Source: an uncultured bacterium (lineage in GTDB: Bacteria; Verrucomicrobiota; Lentisphaeria; Victivallales; UBA1829). Taken from it: a stretch of 64,000 nt of DNA. Under the pieces are notes generated by a model. That model did not search any database, was not told the origin of the DNA, and saw only the letters and a list, made by a program, of their open reading frames with translations. The stretch spans positions 1 to 64,000 of the forward strand of contig CASEYW010000186.1 in assembly GCA_949292215.1 (NCBI GenBank), given 5' to 3'. The translations under genes were made by a program, and so were the position numbers. This document shows, in pieces, positions 44,807 to 53,260 of this stretch; positions within the stretch are counted from its first letter, which is position 1, and each line of letters starts with the position of its first letter.

Positions 44807-45691
44807 TCAGTCCAAACGATTTCCGATGATCAGGGCAAGCTCCTCGCGCCGCTTCCGCGGAATGGCGGATTTTCCTGTGATGATTGCAAAATCAAGAGCA
44901 TGGGCGCACTCGCAATCCTGTTTCAGCGCAGCAAACTCCGAGGCGACATTTCCAATGATCTCCTTAGCCAGCTCCGCATTTGCCCGGAGATTTTCCACAA
45001 CCATTTCGACTGTCACTGCTTCGAAATCCGAATGCCAGCTGTCATAATCGGTCACCATGGCAACCGTGGAATAACAGATTCCCGCTTCGCGTGCGAGTTT
45101 TGCCTCTGCAAGATTCGTCATTCCGATCACATCCAGTCCCCAGGACTTGTAAATCTGCGATTCAGCCTTTGTCGAGAATGCGGGTCCTTCGATGTTCACA
45201 TACGTTCCGCCTCTGTGGACCTTCGGCCGCTTCATGGAAACCACCCGCACCGCCGCCTTCGACGCAGCCCGGTACGCAAGATCCGACAGATTCGGACACA
45301 CCGGATGCGCAAAACTGATGTGAGCCACAATTCCATTTCCGAAAAAAGTATGAGTGGATGCTTTTGTAGTCCGGTCGAAGTACTGGTCCACGATGACAAC
45401 ATCGCGGGGAGCATAATCCTCCCGGAGACTTCCCACCGCGGAAATGCTCAGGATATGGGTCACTCCAAGTTTTTTCATGGCATAAATATTGGCCCGGTGA
45501 TTCAGCTCGTGCGGCGCAATGGAATGGTCCCTGCCGTGACGGGCAAGAAATACGATCTCCGCTCCATCCAGCGTTCCCTCCAGAAGCGGCGAGGGTGCAG
45601 TGCCGAACGGAGTTTCTACAAGCGTACTCCTCTTCATGGTAAAATTGTCAATTGCGCAGAGTCCGCTTCCCCCGATGATGCCCAGTTTCAT
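44807..45691 (-). CDS. S-methyl-5'-thioadenosine phosphorylase
   Basis: From ATG 45691 (MKLGIIGGSGL) the protein has 294 residues and splits MTA to adenine and methylthioribose-1-phosphate in methionine salvage. Conserved blocks are RHGRDHSIAPHELNHRANIY (about 58), EGPAFSTKAES (about 172) and GMTNLAEAKLAREA with TDYDSW (about 195-225); the last resembles MTA phosphorylase more than purine nucleoside phosphorylase. The start used is preceded by AAGGA. A longer frame to 45757 has no site. Confidence 0.88.
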   Translation of the reverse strand: MKLGIIGGSGLCAIDNFTMKRSTLVETPFGTAPSPLLEGTLDGAEIVFLARHGRDHSIAPHELNHRANIYAMKKLGVTHILSISAVGSLREDYAPRDVVIVDQYFDRTTKASTHTFFGNGIVAHISFAHPVCPNLSDLAYRAASKAAVRVVSMKRPKVHRGGTYVNIEGPAFSTKAESQIYKSWGLDVIGMTNLAEAKLAREAGICYSTVAMVTDYDSWHSDFEAVTVEMVVENLRANAELAKEIIGNVASEFAALKQDCECAHALDFAIITGKSAIPRKRREELALIIGNRLD

Positions 45692-45717
45692 AAACAAAAG
45701 TCCTTCTTTCAGTAATT

Positions 45718-45757
45718 CCTGTTCTGGAAAAATACCATGAGAACAGGTTTTTGGCAA
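45718..45757 (-). promoter_or_regulatory. Promoter of MTA phosphorylase gene with inverted repeat
   Basis: On the minus strand TTGCCA (45752-45757) and TATTTT (45729-45734) are 17 nt apart. CCTGTTCT (45718-45725) and AGAACAGG (45740-45747) form a perfect 8-bp inverted repeat around the -10 box and could be an operator. Confidence 0.5.
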
Positions 45758-45840
45758 ATTGGTCCGGAAAAATTCTTTGAGAAATCAGGCGGCCGCCCGC
45801 CGGAGGAAATGCGGCGGACGACACGGAATATGGAAGATTC

Positions 45841-46302
45841 TCAGGCTTCCGGCTCCTCGGAAGGAACCTCTTCCGGCTGATTGTCGAGCTTGATGTGTTT
45901 CCGGATTTTTTCGGCGATCTCCGCCCGGGCGGCGTCGGATTCGTATTTCAGCTGACGCCAGTTCCAGTGGAAACCGTCGTCGGTCCAGCGGGGAACGATG
46001 TGAAGATGCGCATGCATTACGACCTGTCCGGCAACGGTTCCGTCGGAAAGATGCAGATTGAATCCATCGCAATCGAGTCCGCGCCGCATGGCAACACCAA
46101 GACGGGCTCCGACACGGAACATCCTTCCCGCAGTCGTTTCGGGCACCGTCGCAACACTGGTGTGATGTTCTTTCGGAATCACGAGGGTATGTCCGAAGTT
46201 GATCGGGGAAATATCCAGGAACGCATAGATCAGATCGTCCTCATAGAGTTTGACCGAAGGAATCTCCCCGGCGATGATTTTACAGAAAATGCAGTTTCTC
46301 AT
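45841..46302 (-). CDS. HIT-family (histidine triad) nucleotide-binding protein
   Basis: The 153-residue protein has the start NCIFCKIIAGEIPS with two Cys that may bind zinc and the triad VMHAHLHIVPRW (about 94-105). HIT proteins hydrolyse AMP-linked or AMP-lysyl-type substrates. After the domain (about residue 105) there is an extra 45-residue tail that ends in acidic repeats (EEVPSEEPEA). It lies 34 nt after the M28 peptidase gene in the ftsA-ftsZ operon. Confidence 0.93.
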   Translation of the reverse strand: MRNCIFCKIIAGEIPSVKLYEDDLIYAFLDISPINFGHTLVIPKEHHTSVATVPETTAGRMFRVGARLGVAMRRGLDCDGFNLHLSDGTVAGQVVMHAHLHIVPRWTDDGFHWNWRQLKYESDAARAEIAEKIRKHIKLDNQPEEVPSEEPEA

Positions 46303-46336
46303 TTCAGCCTCCTTTCGACTGTGTTTTTGGTATCGT

Positions 46337-47266
46337 TCAATGTTCGAGTTTCATCAGTTTCCAGATGGTTTTCAGTGCGATTGCGGCGGAAATGCCGAGG
46401 CTCTCCGCGGAAATTTTATCAATGGTATCCGCCTCGGTGTGCCAGTAAAGATTCTCCGGTCCATAGCTGAAGTCGATCAGGTCCACGGCGGGAACTCCAG
46501 CCTTCACGAATGCCGTATGATCGTCCAGCATGACAGGTCCGCCGGTTCCAACATGAGCGGCGTATCCGAGGTCCTGTGCGGCTTTCACAACCAGAGTCTG
46601 CAGAAAAAGATCCGTATCGGCGGGAAGTTTCAGGCAGAGATCGCGATCGCCTACCATATCCAGCAGAATCATTGCCCGGCAGTTCCGGAGTTGTTTTTGG
46701 CGTTTCAGTTCCGCAACACAGCGGCGGCTGCCGTGGAAACCGTCATGTTCGGAATACTCAATCAGCGCCTCTTCGCCGTCGAAAAAGACAAACTTCAAGG
46801 TCAGAGGCAGAGGATGTTTCACCTCCGCGACCGCCTTCATCATGGAGAGAAGCGCACCGACCCCCGAACCGCTGTCGTTGGCACCGGCAAACCGGGGAAC
46901 AGAAGCCAGCTTTTTTGTATCATAGTGCGCACCAATGACAAGGAATTCTTCCGTTGTTCCCGGCAGTTCGGCAATCACATTGCGGAACGTTTTTTCCCCC
47001 TCCGGGGTCATATCCCGGAAAAGGTCCACGGAAACCCGGAAGCCGGGAAGACTCTTCGCAACGGAAGCGATCCTTGCGGCAGCCTTTTCCGCTCCGGGAG
47101 AACCGGAATAACGGGGAATGATATTTGCCGTTTCAACGGCATGCTTCCAGGCGAAATTTCCGTCGGGACGGGGACAAGGCACGGAAGCACCCGGATCCGA
47201 GCAGGAAACAAACCATCCCGCCAGGCAGGAAACGAGCAGCAGTTTCAACCCTCCGGAAAATCCCAT
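46337..47266 (-). CDS. M28-family peptidase / glutaminyl cyclase-like lipoprotein
   Basis: From ATG 47266 the protein has 309 residues, a signal peptide and a lipobox-like FVSC (about 22). Zinc-ligand motifs of M28 are in VIGAHYDTKK, GANDSGSGVGALL and FFDGEEALI, with WHTEADTIDKIS near the end, as in glutaminyl-peptide cyclotransferases. It either trims peptides or cyclises N-terminal Gln outside the membrane. A GTG at 47281 overlapping the ftsZ stop is the alternative start. It belongs to the ftsA-ftsZ operon. Confidence 0.86.
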   Translation of the reverse strand: MGFSGGLKLLLVSCLAGWFVSCSDPGASVPCPRPDGNFAWKHAVETANIIPRYSGSPGAEKAAARIASVAKSLPGFRVSVDLFRDMTPEGEKTFRNVIAELPGTTEEFLVIGAHYDTKKLASVPRFAGANDSGSGVGALLSMMKAVAEVKHPLPLTLKFVFFDGEEALIEYSEHDGFHGSRRCVAELKRQKQLRNCRAMILLDMVGDRDLCLKLPADTDLFLQTLVVKAAQDLGYAAHVGTGGPVMLDDHTAFVKAGVPAVDLIDFSYGPENLYWHTEADTIDKISAESLGISAAIALKTIWKLMKLEH

Positions 47267-47277
47267 GATCCCGCCTC

Positions 47278-48489
47278 TCACTTGGATGTTGTTCCTTTGT
47301 TAATCAGGGCTTCACGGCGCTGGAAGGTGGGGATGTCGAGGTCCTCTCCTTTATAAAGAGTCGGAGCGACGTTGGCAAACACCCCTTTGTTGAAAATCTG
47401 AAGTTCGAACACACCCTGTTCCAGCGGAACGGAGGCGGCCTCTGCCGACGGCGCCGGGACAGAGTTCTCACCCACGGATGGCGGCACAGTGGAACTCCAC
47501 GGTCTCTCTTTGCGCGCCTGCTGCGGCATCTGATCGTATTTGATGCAGACAACTGTAACCTGGACTCTGCCCGCAACCGTTCCGCCGACATTCACCCCTG
47601 TCAGCACGGACGCGGTTTTCGAAATCATGCCGCAGACGATTTCGAGAGTCCGTTTGATTTCTCCAAGCTGCAGGTCGGCCCCCCCTGTCACCGTAACAAT
47701 TGCCGCATCGGTGCTTTCCAGTTTGCCTGCACCGCCGAGGAACGGAGATTCCAGCATCCGTTCCACCGCGATTCCGCAGCGGTCAAGTCCTTCCGATTCC
47801 TCCGCGCAGCCCACACCGAGTCCGCAGGAGCATTTTTTCCCTTTCAGCATTGCCATGAATCCGGCATAATCCGAATTCAGGGAATTCTCGCAGTTGAGGA
47901 GTCCGCAGACACCGATTGCACTCCGGGCCAGTTCTTCGCATGACTTTGCAAATGCTTCCTCGAACGGCGTTTCCGAGGGCAGCATGGAAAACAGCAGATC
48001 ATTCGGAATCCGCATGACAATATCCGCAATTGGCAACAGATCCTCCACACACTCTTCGGCGTTTTTGCGCCTGGCAAACGATTCAAAGGAAAAGGGAGTC
48101 ACCAGCATGAATACGGCAGGGATTTTCAATGCGCGCGCCACGCTGGCGATGGTCCGGCAGCCTCCAGTCGCCACGCCGCCGCCGAGACCGGCAACGGTTA
48201 CGATCAGTTTTTTTCCCTCCATCAACCCCGAAATTGCGTGCCGCTCCTTTGCAACCGCCTGCTCTCCGCGGATCACATCTCCTCCGCAGCCGCTTCCTTC
48301 GCGCCATGTCCAGCCGGATCCCGCCAGAATGCACTCCACGCGTTTTCCTTCCTGAAGCGGCGCCAGCGCCTCTCTGTCTGTATCTATCGCCCCCAGAGAA
48401 AACGGGCACTCCCCCGAAAGCAGAGAACGAATCACCCGGCAGCCAGCACCGCCGATTCCGAAAATCAGGACATCTTCCGGTTTGCTCAT
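47278..48489 (-). CDS. ftsZ: Divergent cell division protein FtsZ
   Basis: The 403-residue protein is tubulin-like: IFGIGGAGCRVIRSL (about 9-23) is the first nucleotide loop. The GTP signature GGGTGTG reads GGGVATG (103-109). The T7 loop reads NSDYAG (205-210) where E. coli has NVDFAD, so the second catalytic Asp is Gly. The C-terminus has the FtsZ tail LDIPTFQRRE that binds FtsA. It is coupled to ftsA by a 4-nt overlap. GTPase activity may be weak. Confidence 0.9.
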   Translation of the reverse strand: MSKPEDVLIFGIGGAGCRVIRSLLSGECPFSLGAIDTDREALAPLQEGKRVECILAGSGWTWREGSGCGGDVIRGEQAVAKERHAISGLMEGKKLIVTVAGLGGGVATGGCRTIASVARALKIPAVFMLVTPFSFESFARRKNAEECVEDLLPIADIVMRIPNDLLFSMLPSETPFEEAFAKSCEELARSAIGVCGLLNCENSLNSDYAGFMAMLKGKKCSCGLGVGCAEESEGLDRCGIAVERMLESPFLGGAGKLESTDAAIVTVTGGADLQLGEIKRTLEIVCGMISKTASVLTGVNVGGTVAGRVQVTVVCIKYDQMPQQARKERPWSSTVPPSVGENSVPAPSAEAASVPLEQGVFELQIFNKGVFANVAPTLYKGEDLDIPTFQRREALINKGTTSK

Positions 48490-49751
48490 ATTTTAAACGC
48501 CTTCGTTACATCTTTGAGTTTATTGAAAATTCCACCGAGCCCTTCCAATGCGTCCGCAACTTTTTCGATTCCGATCATGGAACCGCCCCGCCCTTCAATC
48601 TGAAGCGAGTAGTTCAAAGCACCAAGCAGAGCGGAATAACGCGGATCATCAAGTCCTGTCACGGCGCCACTGAACTCAAGCGGATCCCCTTTTCTGACAT
48701 GGGTCCGGAAAATTCCCCGGGCACATTCCAACACCGCAGGAATCTTTGCCCCGCCTCCGGTAATCACAATTCCGCCGTTCATGTACGGAGAAAGTTTTCG
48801 AGCATCCAGCTCCTGCCGTACAATGGAAAAGATCTCATTGAGCCGGAGTTCCAGAATCTTCTCGAACGAACCGACCGGAATGTTCCGGAACAGTTCGGAG
48901 GAAACCGGCAGACGCAGAAACGCTTCACCGCTCCGCTTCAGCTGATCAATCTTTCCCTCCAGAAGGAATCTCCGCGCCTGCTCCTGGGGCAGATCAAGCC
49001 CGACAGCAAGATCGTTGACGAGATTGTCCATTCCAATCGGAAGAACTCCGCTCATGAAGACGCCCTCATCGTGAACAAAAATATAGTCTGTGGTCCCGGC
49101 GCCGACATCAATGAGCAAAGTTCCCTGTTCCTTCTCATCATGCGTAAGCGTCCCGTACGCGGAAGCGATTCCGGCAAAAACGGGAACGATCTCCTGCTCG
49201 AATCCGAGTTCCCGGATGGCAGTGCGCATAGTTTCCAGCCGGTTCCGTTCCGCCAGGATGATGTGAATGAACGCATCCAGACGGTTTGCCGAATGTCCGA
49301 CAGGATCCTTGACCCGTGTATTCATATCCAGCATATAGTAGGAAGTAAACGACTCGATGTGCATCTGATCCGGAGCAAGCGAGATGCTCGAGGCCTTGCC
49401 GACCGCCTCCTCAACCTGCTCTTCCGTAATCAGCCTGTCGGCTCCGTAGAGCATCACGTTACCCTCCCCCTGCCGCGAGGTAATTCCCCTGCCGGAAACC
49501 AGATAATACACCCGTTCACGATCGAACGTGTTTCCCGCGGAGCTGTCCGCATCCTCCAGAGCTCCGGAAAGGGCGCCGATCGCGGCTTGCAGGTCCACGA
49601 TCTCGCCTTTGACAATACATCCGTTGGAATCGCGGCATCCGGAGCCGAAGACTGTCGGAGTCCCTCCCTTGTCGCTGCCGCCATGCAATGCGCATATCTT
49701 GGATGTGCCGAATTCAACGATTGTAAAAAAATCTCTGCCTTTCAAAGCCAT
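48486..49751 (-). CDS. ftsA: Cell division protein FtsA
   Basis: From ATG 49751 the protein has 421 residues of the actin-like FtsA family. Motifs are VEFGTSKICAL (phosphate 1), LLIDVGAGTTDYI (about 210) and GGIVITGGGAKIP (about 325). The C-terminal helix GGIFNKLKDVTKAF is amphipathic and should bind the membrane. It recruits FtsZ. It overlaps ftsZ by 4 nt. A GTG at 49760 is an alternative start; no clear site distinguishes them. The operon is ftsA-ftsZ-M28-HIT. Confidence 0.93.
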   Translation of the reverse strand: MALKGRDFFTIVEFGTSKICALHGGSDKGGTPTVFGSGCRDSNGCIVKGEIVDLQAAIGALSGALEDADSSAGNTFDRERVYYLVSGRGITSRQGEGNVMLYGADRLITEEQVEEAVGKASSISLAPDQMHIESFTSYYMLDMNTRVKDPVGHSANRLDAFIHIILAERNRLETMRTAIRELGFEQEIVPVFAGIASAYGTLTHDEKEQGTLLIDVGAGTTDYIFVHDEGVFMSGVLPIGMDNLVNDLAVGLDLPQEQARRFLLEGKIDQLKRSGEAFLRLPVSSELFRNIPVGSFEKILELRLNEIFSIVRQELDARKLSPYMNGGIVITGGGAKIPAVLECARGIFRTHVRKGDPLEFSGAVTGLDDPRYSALLGALNYSLQIEGRGGSMIGIEKVADALEGLGGIFNKLKDVTKAFKI

Positions 49752-49882
49752 ATCCACCACCAGTGCGTTTTCGCTCTTCTGTTCATCGGAGAAATATTAC
49801 ATCAGAATTCGTTTTTTTCGAGCGTTTTTCCAAAAAAAGCTGTTTTTTTTCGCATCTCTGTAAAAAACGTTCATTCCCGGGA

Positions 49883-49911
49883 TTGACAAATCGGGAAAAA
49901 GTCTCTATAAT
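49883..49911 (+). promoter_or_regulatory. Perfect consensus promoter of DUF4886 gene pair
   Basis: TTGACA (49883-49888) and TATAAT (49906-49911) have a 17-nt spacer, 43 nt upstream of ATG 49955. It is divergent from ftsA. The intervening bases have A and T runs. Confidence 0.85.
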
Positions 49912-49954
49912 AGACCATTCTCGTCTTATTTCAACAACATCGAAAGGAAACAGC

Positions 49955-50899
49955 ATGAAAGCATTTTTACTGGCAGCGGCTGCCATGATCGCATTCACAT
50001 GCGGTGCAAAGGATCTCAAGGTTCTGATGGTCGGAAACAGTTTTTCCCAGAGTGTTCTCGCCTACCTGCCGAAGCTGGCGACAGCCACTCCGGACTGCAA
50101 ACTCAAACTTGGACAGGCCATGATCGGCGGATGCACCATGGAGCGTCACTGCAATGAATTCAAGAAAGCAGAACAGGACCCCAAATACAAACCCTACTGG
50201 ACCAATCTTACCCTCGACCCCAAAAATCCCAAAAACCACAAGGCAAATCTCAAGGATCTGCTGACTGCCGACAAATGGGACATCGTCACCATTCAGCAGG
50301 GCAGCCATCAAAGCTGGATACCGGAAAAATTCGGCCCCTATGCGGAAGAGCTCATCGGAATCATCCGGAAATACGCCCCGCAGGCGGAAATCGTCGTTCA
50401 CCAGACCTGGGCATACCGCTCCGATGATCCCCGTATCGCCCCCGGAAAACCCGGATGGAAATTCGAACAGAAGGGCATGTACGACCGGCTCACTAAAAAT
50501 TATACCGATCTGGCGAAAAAACACAACTACCGCATCATCCCTGTCGGCTATGCTGTCCAGCTGAGCCGTGAGAAATCCCCGGTCAAATTCCGCAATTACG
50601 ATCCCGCGCTCCTGAAAACCCTGAATTTCCCTGATCTGCCGAGCCAGGCCGGCGATGTCGTCGGCAACATGTACTGGGCAAAGGATAAGAAATCCGGTGA
50701 AATGCAGATCCGCCGCGATACCATTCATCTCAACAATCGCGGAAACTACCTGCAGGGATGCACCTGGTTCATGTTCCTCTTCGGCAAAAAAGCCAGCGAT
50801 GTAAAATTCATTCCGAACAACATCGGCAACAAGGATGCCAAGTTCCTTGCGGAATGCGCGGAAGAAGCAGTCAAAAACTTTCCGCAGGTCAAAAAATAA
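49955..50899 (+). CDS. Exported DUF4886 SGNH-like hydrolase, copy 1
   Basis: The 314-residue protein has a signal peptide (1-17) and an SGNH-like fold: VLMVGNSFSQSV (about 22-33) has the presumed nucleophilic Ser, IQQGSHQSW (about 114) is a conserved block, and RRDTIHLNNRG (about 255) supplies the Asp and His. DUF4886 proteins are thought to act as esterases on glycans; the substrate is not known. It is nearly the same as the gene at 51005 (about three quarters identical by eye) and leads a tandem pair. Confidence 0.86.
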   Translation: MKAFLLAAAAMIAFTCGAKDLKVLMVGNSFSQSVLAYLPKLATATPDCKLKLGQAMIGGCTMERHCNEFKKAEQDPKYKPYWTNLTLDPKNPKNHKANLKDLLTADKWDIVTIQQGSHQSWIPEKFGPYAEELIGIIRKYAPQAEIVVHQTWAYRSDDPRIAPGKPGWKFEQKGMYDRLTKNYTDLAKKHNYRIIPVGYAVQLSREKSPVKFRNYDPALLKTLNFPDLPSQAGDVVGNMYWAKDKKSGEMQIRRDTIHLNNRGNYLQGCTWFMFLFGKKASDVKFIPNNIGNKDAKFLAECAEEAVKNFPQVKK

Positions 50900-50912
50900 C
50901 ACAATCTCCATT

Positions 50913-50946
50913 TCCGCCGGGCGTGTTCCCGGCGGATTCTTTTTTC
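50913..50946 (+). terminator. Terminator between tandem DUF4886 genes
   Basis: TCCGCCGGG (50913-50921) pairs with CCCGGCGGA (50928-50936) over 6 nt, followed by a T-rich tract. It would limit transcription from copy 1 into copy 2. Confidence 0.8.
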
Positions 50947-51004
50947 CGGAGCGTTTCTCTGGAACAGCCATAAGGTGTGCAATCCATATCGTTAAGGAAG
51001 CAGC

Positions 51005-51949
51005 ATGAAAGCATTTTTACTGGCAGCGGCAGCAGTCATCGCATGCACATGCGGTGCAAAGGACCTGAAGGTTCTGATGATCGGAAACAGTTTTTCTCAG
51101 AGCGTGCTCACCTATCTGCCGAAACTGGCAGCAGCCGCACCGGACTGCAATCTCAAGCTCGGACAGGCTATGATCGGCGGATGCACCTTCGAACATCATT
51201 GCAAAGTGTTCAAACAGGCAGAACAGAACCCGGCTTACAAGCCCTACTGGACCAATCTCAGACTTGATCCAAAAAATCCGAAAAACCATCAGGCCAATCT
51301 CAAAGAGCTGCTGACCGCCGACAAATGGAACATCGTCACCATTCAACAGGGCAGCCATCAAAGCTGGAGACCGGAAACGTTCGGCTCCGATGCCGATGAA
51401 CTCATTTCCATCATCCGGAAATATGCCCCGCAAGCGGAAATTATCGTTCATCAGACCTGGGCGTACCGAGCCGATGACCCCCGCATCGCTCCGAAAAATC
51501 CCGTCTGGAAATTCGGACAGAAGGAAATGTACAACCGCTTGACCGCAAATTACAAAAGCCTGGCAAAAAAATACGGCTTCCGCATTATTCCCGTCGGCTA
51601 TGCCATTGAGTTGAGCCGGGAAAAAACACCTGTCAAATTCCAACAATATGATCCCGCTCTTCTGGACACTCTGAACTTTCCGGATCTCCCGAACCAGTCA
51701 GGCGACGTTGTCGGAAACATGCACTGGAGGAAAAGCAAGAAAACCGGAGAAATGGAAATTCGGCGCGATACCTTTCATCTCAACTCCCGCGGAAAGTATC
51801 TCCAGGCATGTACCTGGTTCCTGTTTCTTTTCCATAAAAAAGCCGATGATGTGAAATTCATTCCAAACGAAATCGGCGACAAGGATGCCAGGTTCCTTCT
51901 GAACTGTGCAGAAGAAGCTGTCAACAACTTCCCGCAGGTCAAGAAATAA
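51005..51949 (+). CDS. Exported DUF4886 SGNH-like hydrolase, copy 2
   Basis: The 314-residue paralogue of the gene at 49955 has the same signal peptide, GNSFSQSV nucleophile block, QQGSHQSW and RRDTFHLNSRG. Differences lie mostly on the surface, e.g. the QKEMYNRLTANY segment. It follows copy 1 by 105 nt and has its own GGAAG ribosome site, but no clear promoter was seen, so it may depend on read-through of the terminator at 50913. It precedes a LacI gene. Confidence 0.86.
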   Translation: MKAFLLAAAAVIACTCGAKDLKVLMIGNSFSQSVLTYLPKLAAAAPDCNLKLGQAMIGGCTFEHHCKVFKQAEQNPAYKPYWTNLRLDPKNPKNHQANLKELLTADKWNIVTIQQGSHQSWRPETFGSDADELISIIRKYAPQAEIIVHQTWAYRADDPRIAPKNPVWKFGQKEMYNRLTANYKSLAKKYGFRIIPVGYAIELSREKTPVKFQQYDPALLDTLNFPDLPNQSGDVVGNMHWRKSKKTGEMEIRRDTFHLNSRGKYLQACTWFLFLFHKKADDVKFIPNEIGDKDARFLLNCAEEAVNNFPQVKK

Positions 51950-51958
51950 CCATTCTTC

Positions 51959-51992
51959 CTGCCGGAGACTCCATCCTCTCCGGCAGATTTTT
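51959..51992 (+). terminator. Terminator after DUF4886 copy 2
   Basis: CTGCCGGAGA (51959-51968) pairs with TCTCCGGCAG (51977-51986) over an 8-nt loop and is followed by ATTTTT. Confidence 0.88.
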
Positions 51993-52149
51993 CCGGGAAT
52001 CCCCTGCGACTCCGCAGGAACGGTTTCCCTGAGAACGGTTGCCAACCATTCTTTTCCTGCTCCATCCGTTTTCATCTTCCGAACATGATCTTTTCGTGAA
52101 CTCTTCCGTGGCAGCCGGAAAGAAAATTCTTTTTTTTTGAAAAAAAGGA

Positions 52150-52198
52150 TTGACATTTCCAGAAATTCTGTTATAATTTAATTAAGCAAACCGGTTTG
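52150..52198 (+). promoter_or_regulatory. Consensus promoter with LacI-type operator
   Basis: TTGACA (52150-52155) and TATAAT (52172-52177) are 16 nt apart. The perfect palindrome CAAACCGGTTTG (52187-52198) lies just after the expected transcription start, as in LacI operators. It also shows that the frame opening at 52196 is within the operator and not the real start. Confidence 0.85.
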
Positions 52199-52231
52199 AC
52201 AATTAATCAAAACAGGAATGTCATTCAAATC

Positions 52232-53260
52232 ATGGACAGAAAAGTAACAATCAACGATGTCGCCAGTTATCTTGGGGTTTCCAAGAGTACAGTTTCACAC
52301 GCTTTGAGCGGGAAACGCCAGATCAGTGCAGAAGTTGTTGAGAAAGTTCATAATGCGATCCGGGAACTGGGATACCAGCCGAACTTTGCAGCACAAGTGA
52401 TGAATTCCCATTCAACCGGTTTGATTGGAGTGATGGTCTGTGATATGCGGAACGCTCATACGATCCGCCTGATCGACGAACTGACAAACCATCTGAAAGA
52501 TGCAAATTATTCCGTTACGCTTTGTATTACCGGATATGATGAACAGAGCGGGCTTGCCATGATCCGCAAAGTATCAAACGGAATGTTCGACGGCATTCTG
52601 AACACTTTGCCGCAGATTTCTGCAGAGAAAGCGGCGAAAGCGGCGGGAAAAACACCCATGCTGACCTATCTGCGTCACAAAAAGGGGGCGATTTATGTGG
52701 ATTACGCATCCGGAGTCCGTCAGGTTATGGAGTATCTGTTTCAGCTTGGACACACGCGGATCGGCTACATCTCCACCCGTTTCCGAAATTTCGGAGAGGA
52801 GGATCCCTGTTTTACGGCTTACCGGAATCTCATGGAAAAACAGGGGCTTTTCCAGTCGGAACTGGTCTGTCATTCCAGCGGCGAACTGGAAAGTGGACTC
52901 TCCGCTGCAGAGCACCTTGCCCATGCAGGCGCAACAGCCATCTTTGCCTGCAACGATGAAACTGCCGCAGGCGTCGTCCAGTGGGCTCATGCCAACCGGA
53001 TCAGCATTCCGGACGATCTCAGCGTAGTAGGCTTCGACAACACCCAGCTGGCAAAAGCGGTCTATCCCCCGCTGACAAGTGTGGAGCTGTTCGTCGAAAA
53101 AATCGCCGAACACACCGTGAAACGCTTGCTCGAACAAATTCATGGCGATAAAATGACCGAAATCTCTCCGGTCATCATCATCCCGCGAATGGTCCTGAGA
53201 GACTCCACAGGGCCTGCACCGAAACAACCGTTCAACAAAAAAGAAAAGAGGATCCTATGA
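52232..53260 (+). CDS. LacI-family transcriptional regulator
   Basis: From ATG 52232 ([18 protein letters not shown]) the protein has 342 residues with a canonical helix-turn-helix, hinge and sensor domain ([18 protein letters not shown] at the start of the sensor, [20 protein letters not shown] near the end, typical of CcpA/PurR-type). It differs more from the paralogues at 1-956 and 42109. It overlaps the prepilin gene by 4 nt and is probably autoregulated through 52187-52198. It should control the prepilin and the 1200-aa enzyme. Confidence 0.95.
   Translation: MDRKVTINDVASYLGVSKSTVSHALSGKRQISAEVVEKVHNAIRELGYQPNFAAQVMNSHSTGLIGVMVCDMRNAHTIRLIDELTNHLKDANYSVTLCITGYDEQSGLAMIRKVSNGMFDGILNTLPQISAEKAAKAAGKTPMLTYLRHKKGAIYVDYASGVRQVMEYLFQLGHTRIGYISTRFRNFGEEDPCFTAYRNLMEKQGLFQSELVCHSSGELESGLSAAEHLAHAGATAIFACNDETAAGVVQWAHANRISIPDDLSVVGFDNTQLAKAVYPPLTSVELFVEKIAEHTVKRLLEQIHGDKMTEISPVIIIPRMVLRDSTGPAPKQPFNKKEKRIL

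Noticed and set aside
49761..49882. Promoter for ftsA in the divergent region
   Set aside because: A TAATAT box with a poor -35 can be drawn on the minus strand, but the fit is too weak to list.
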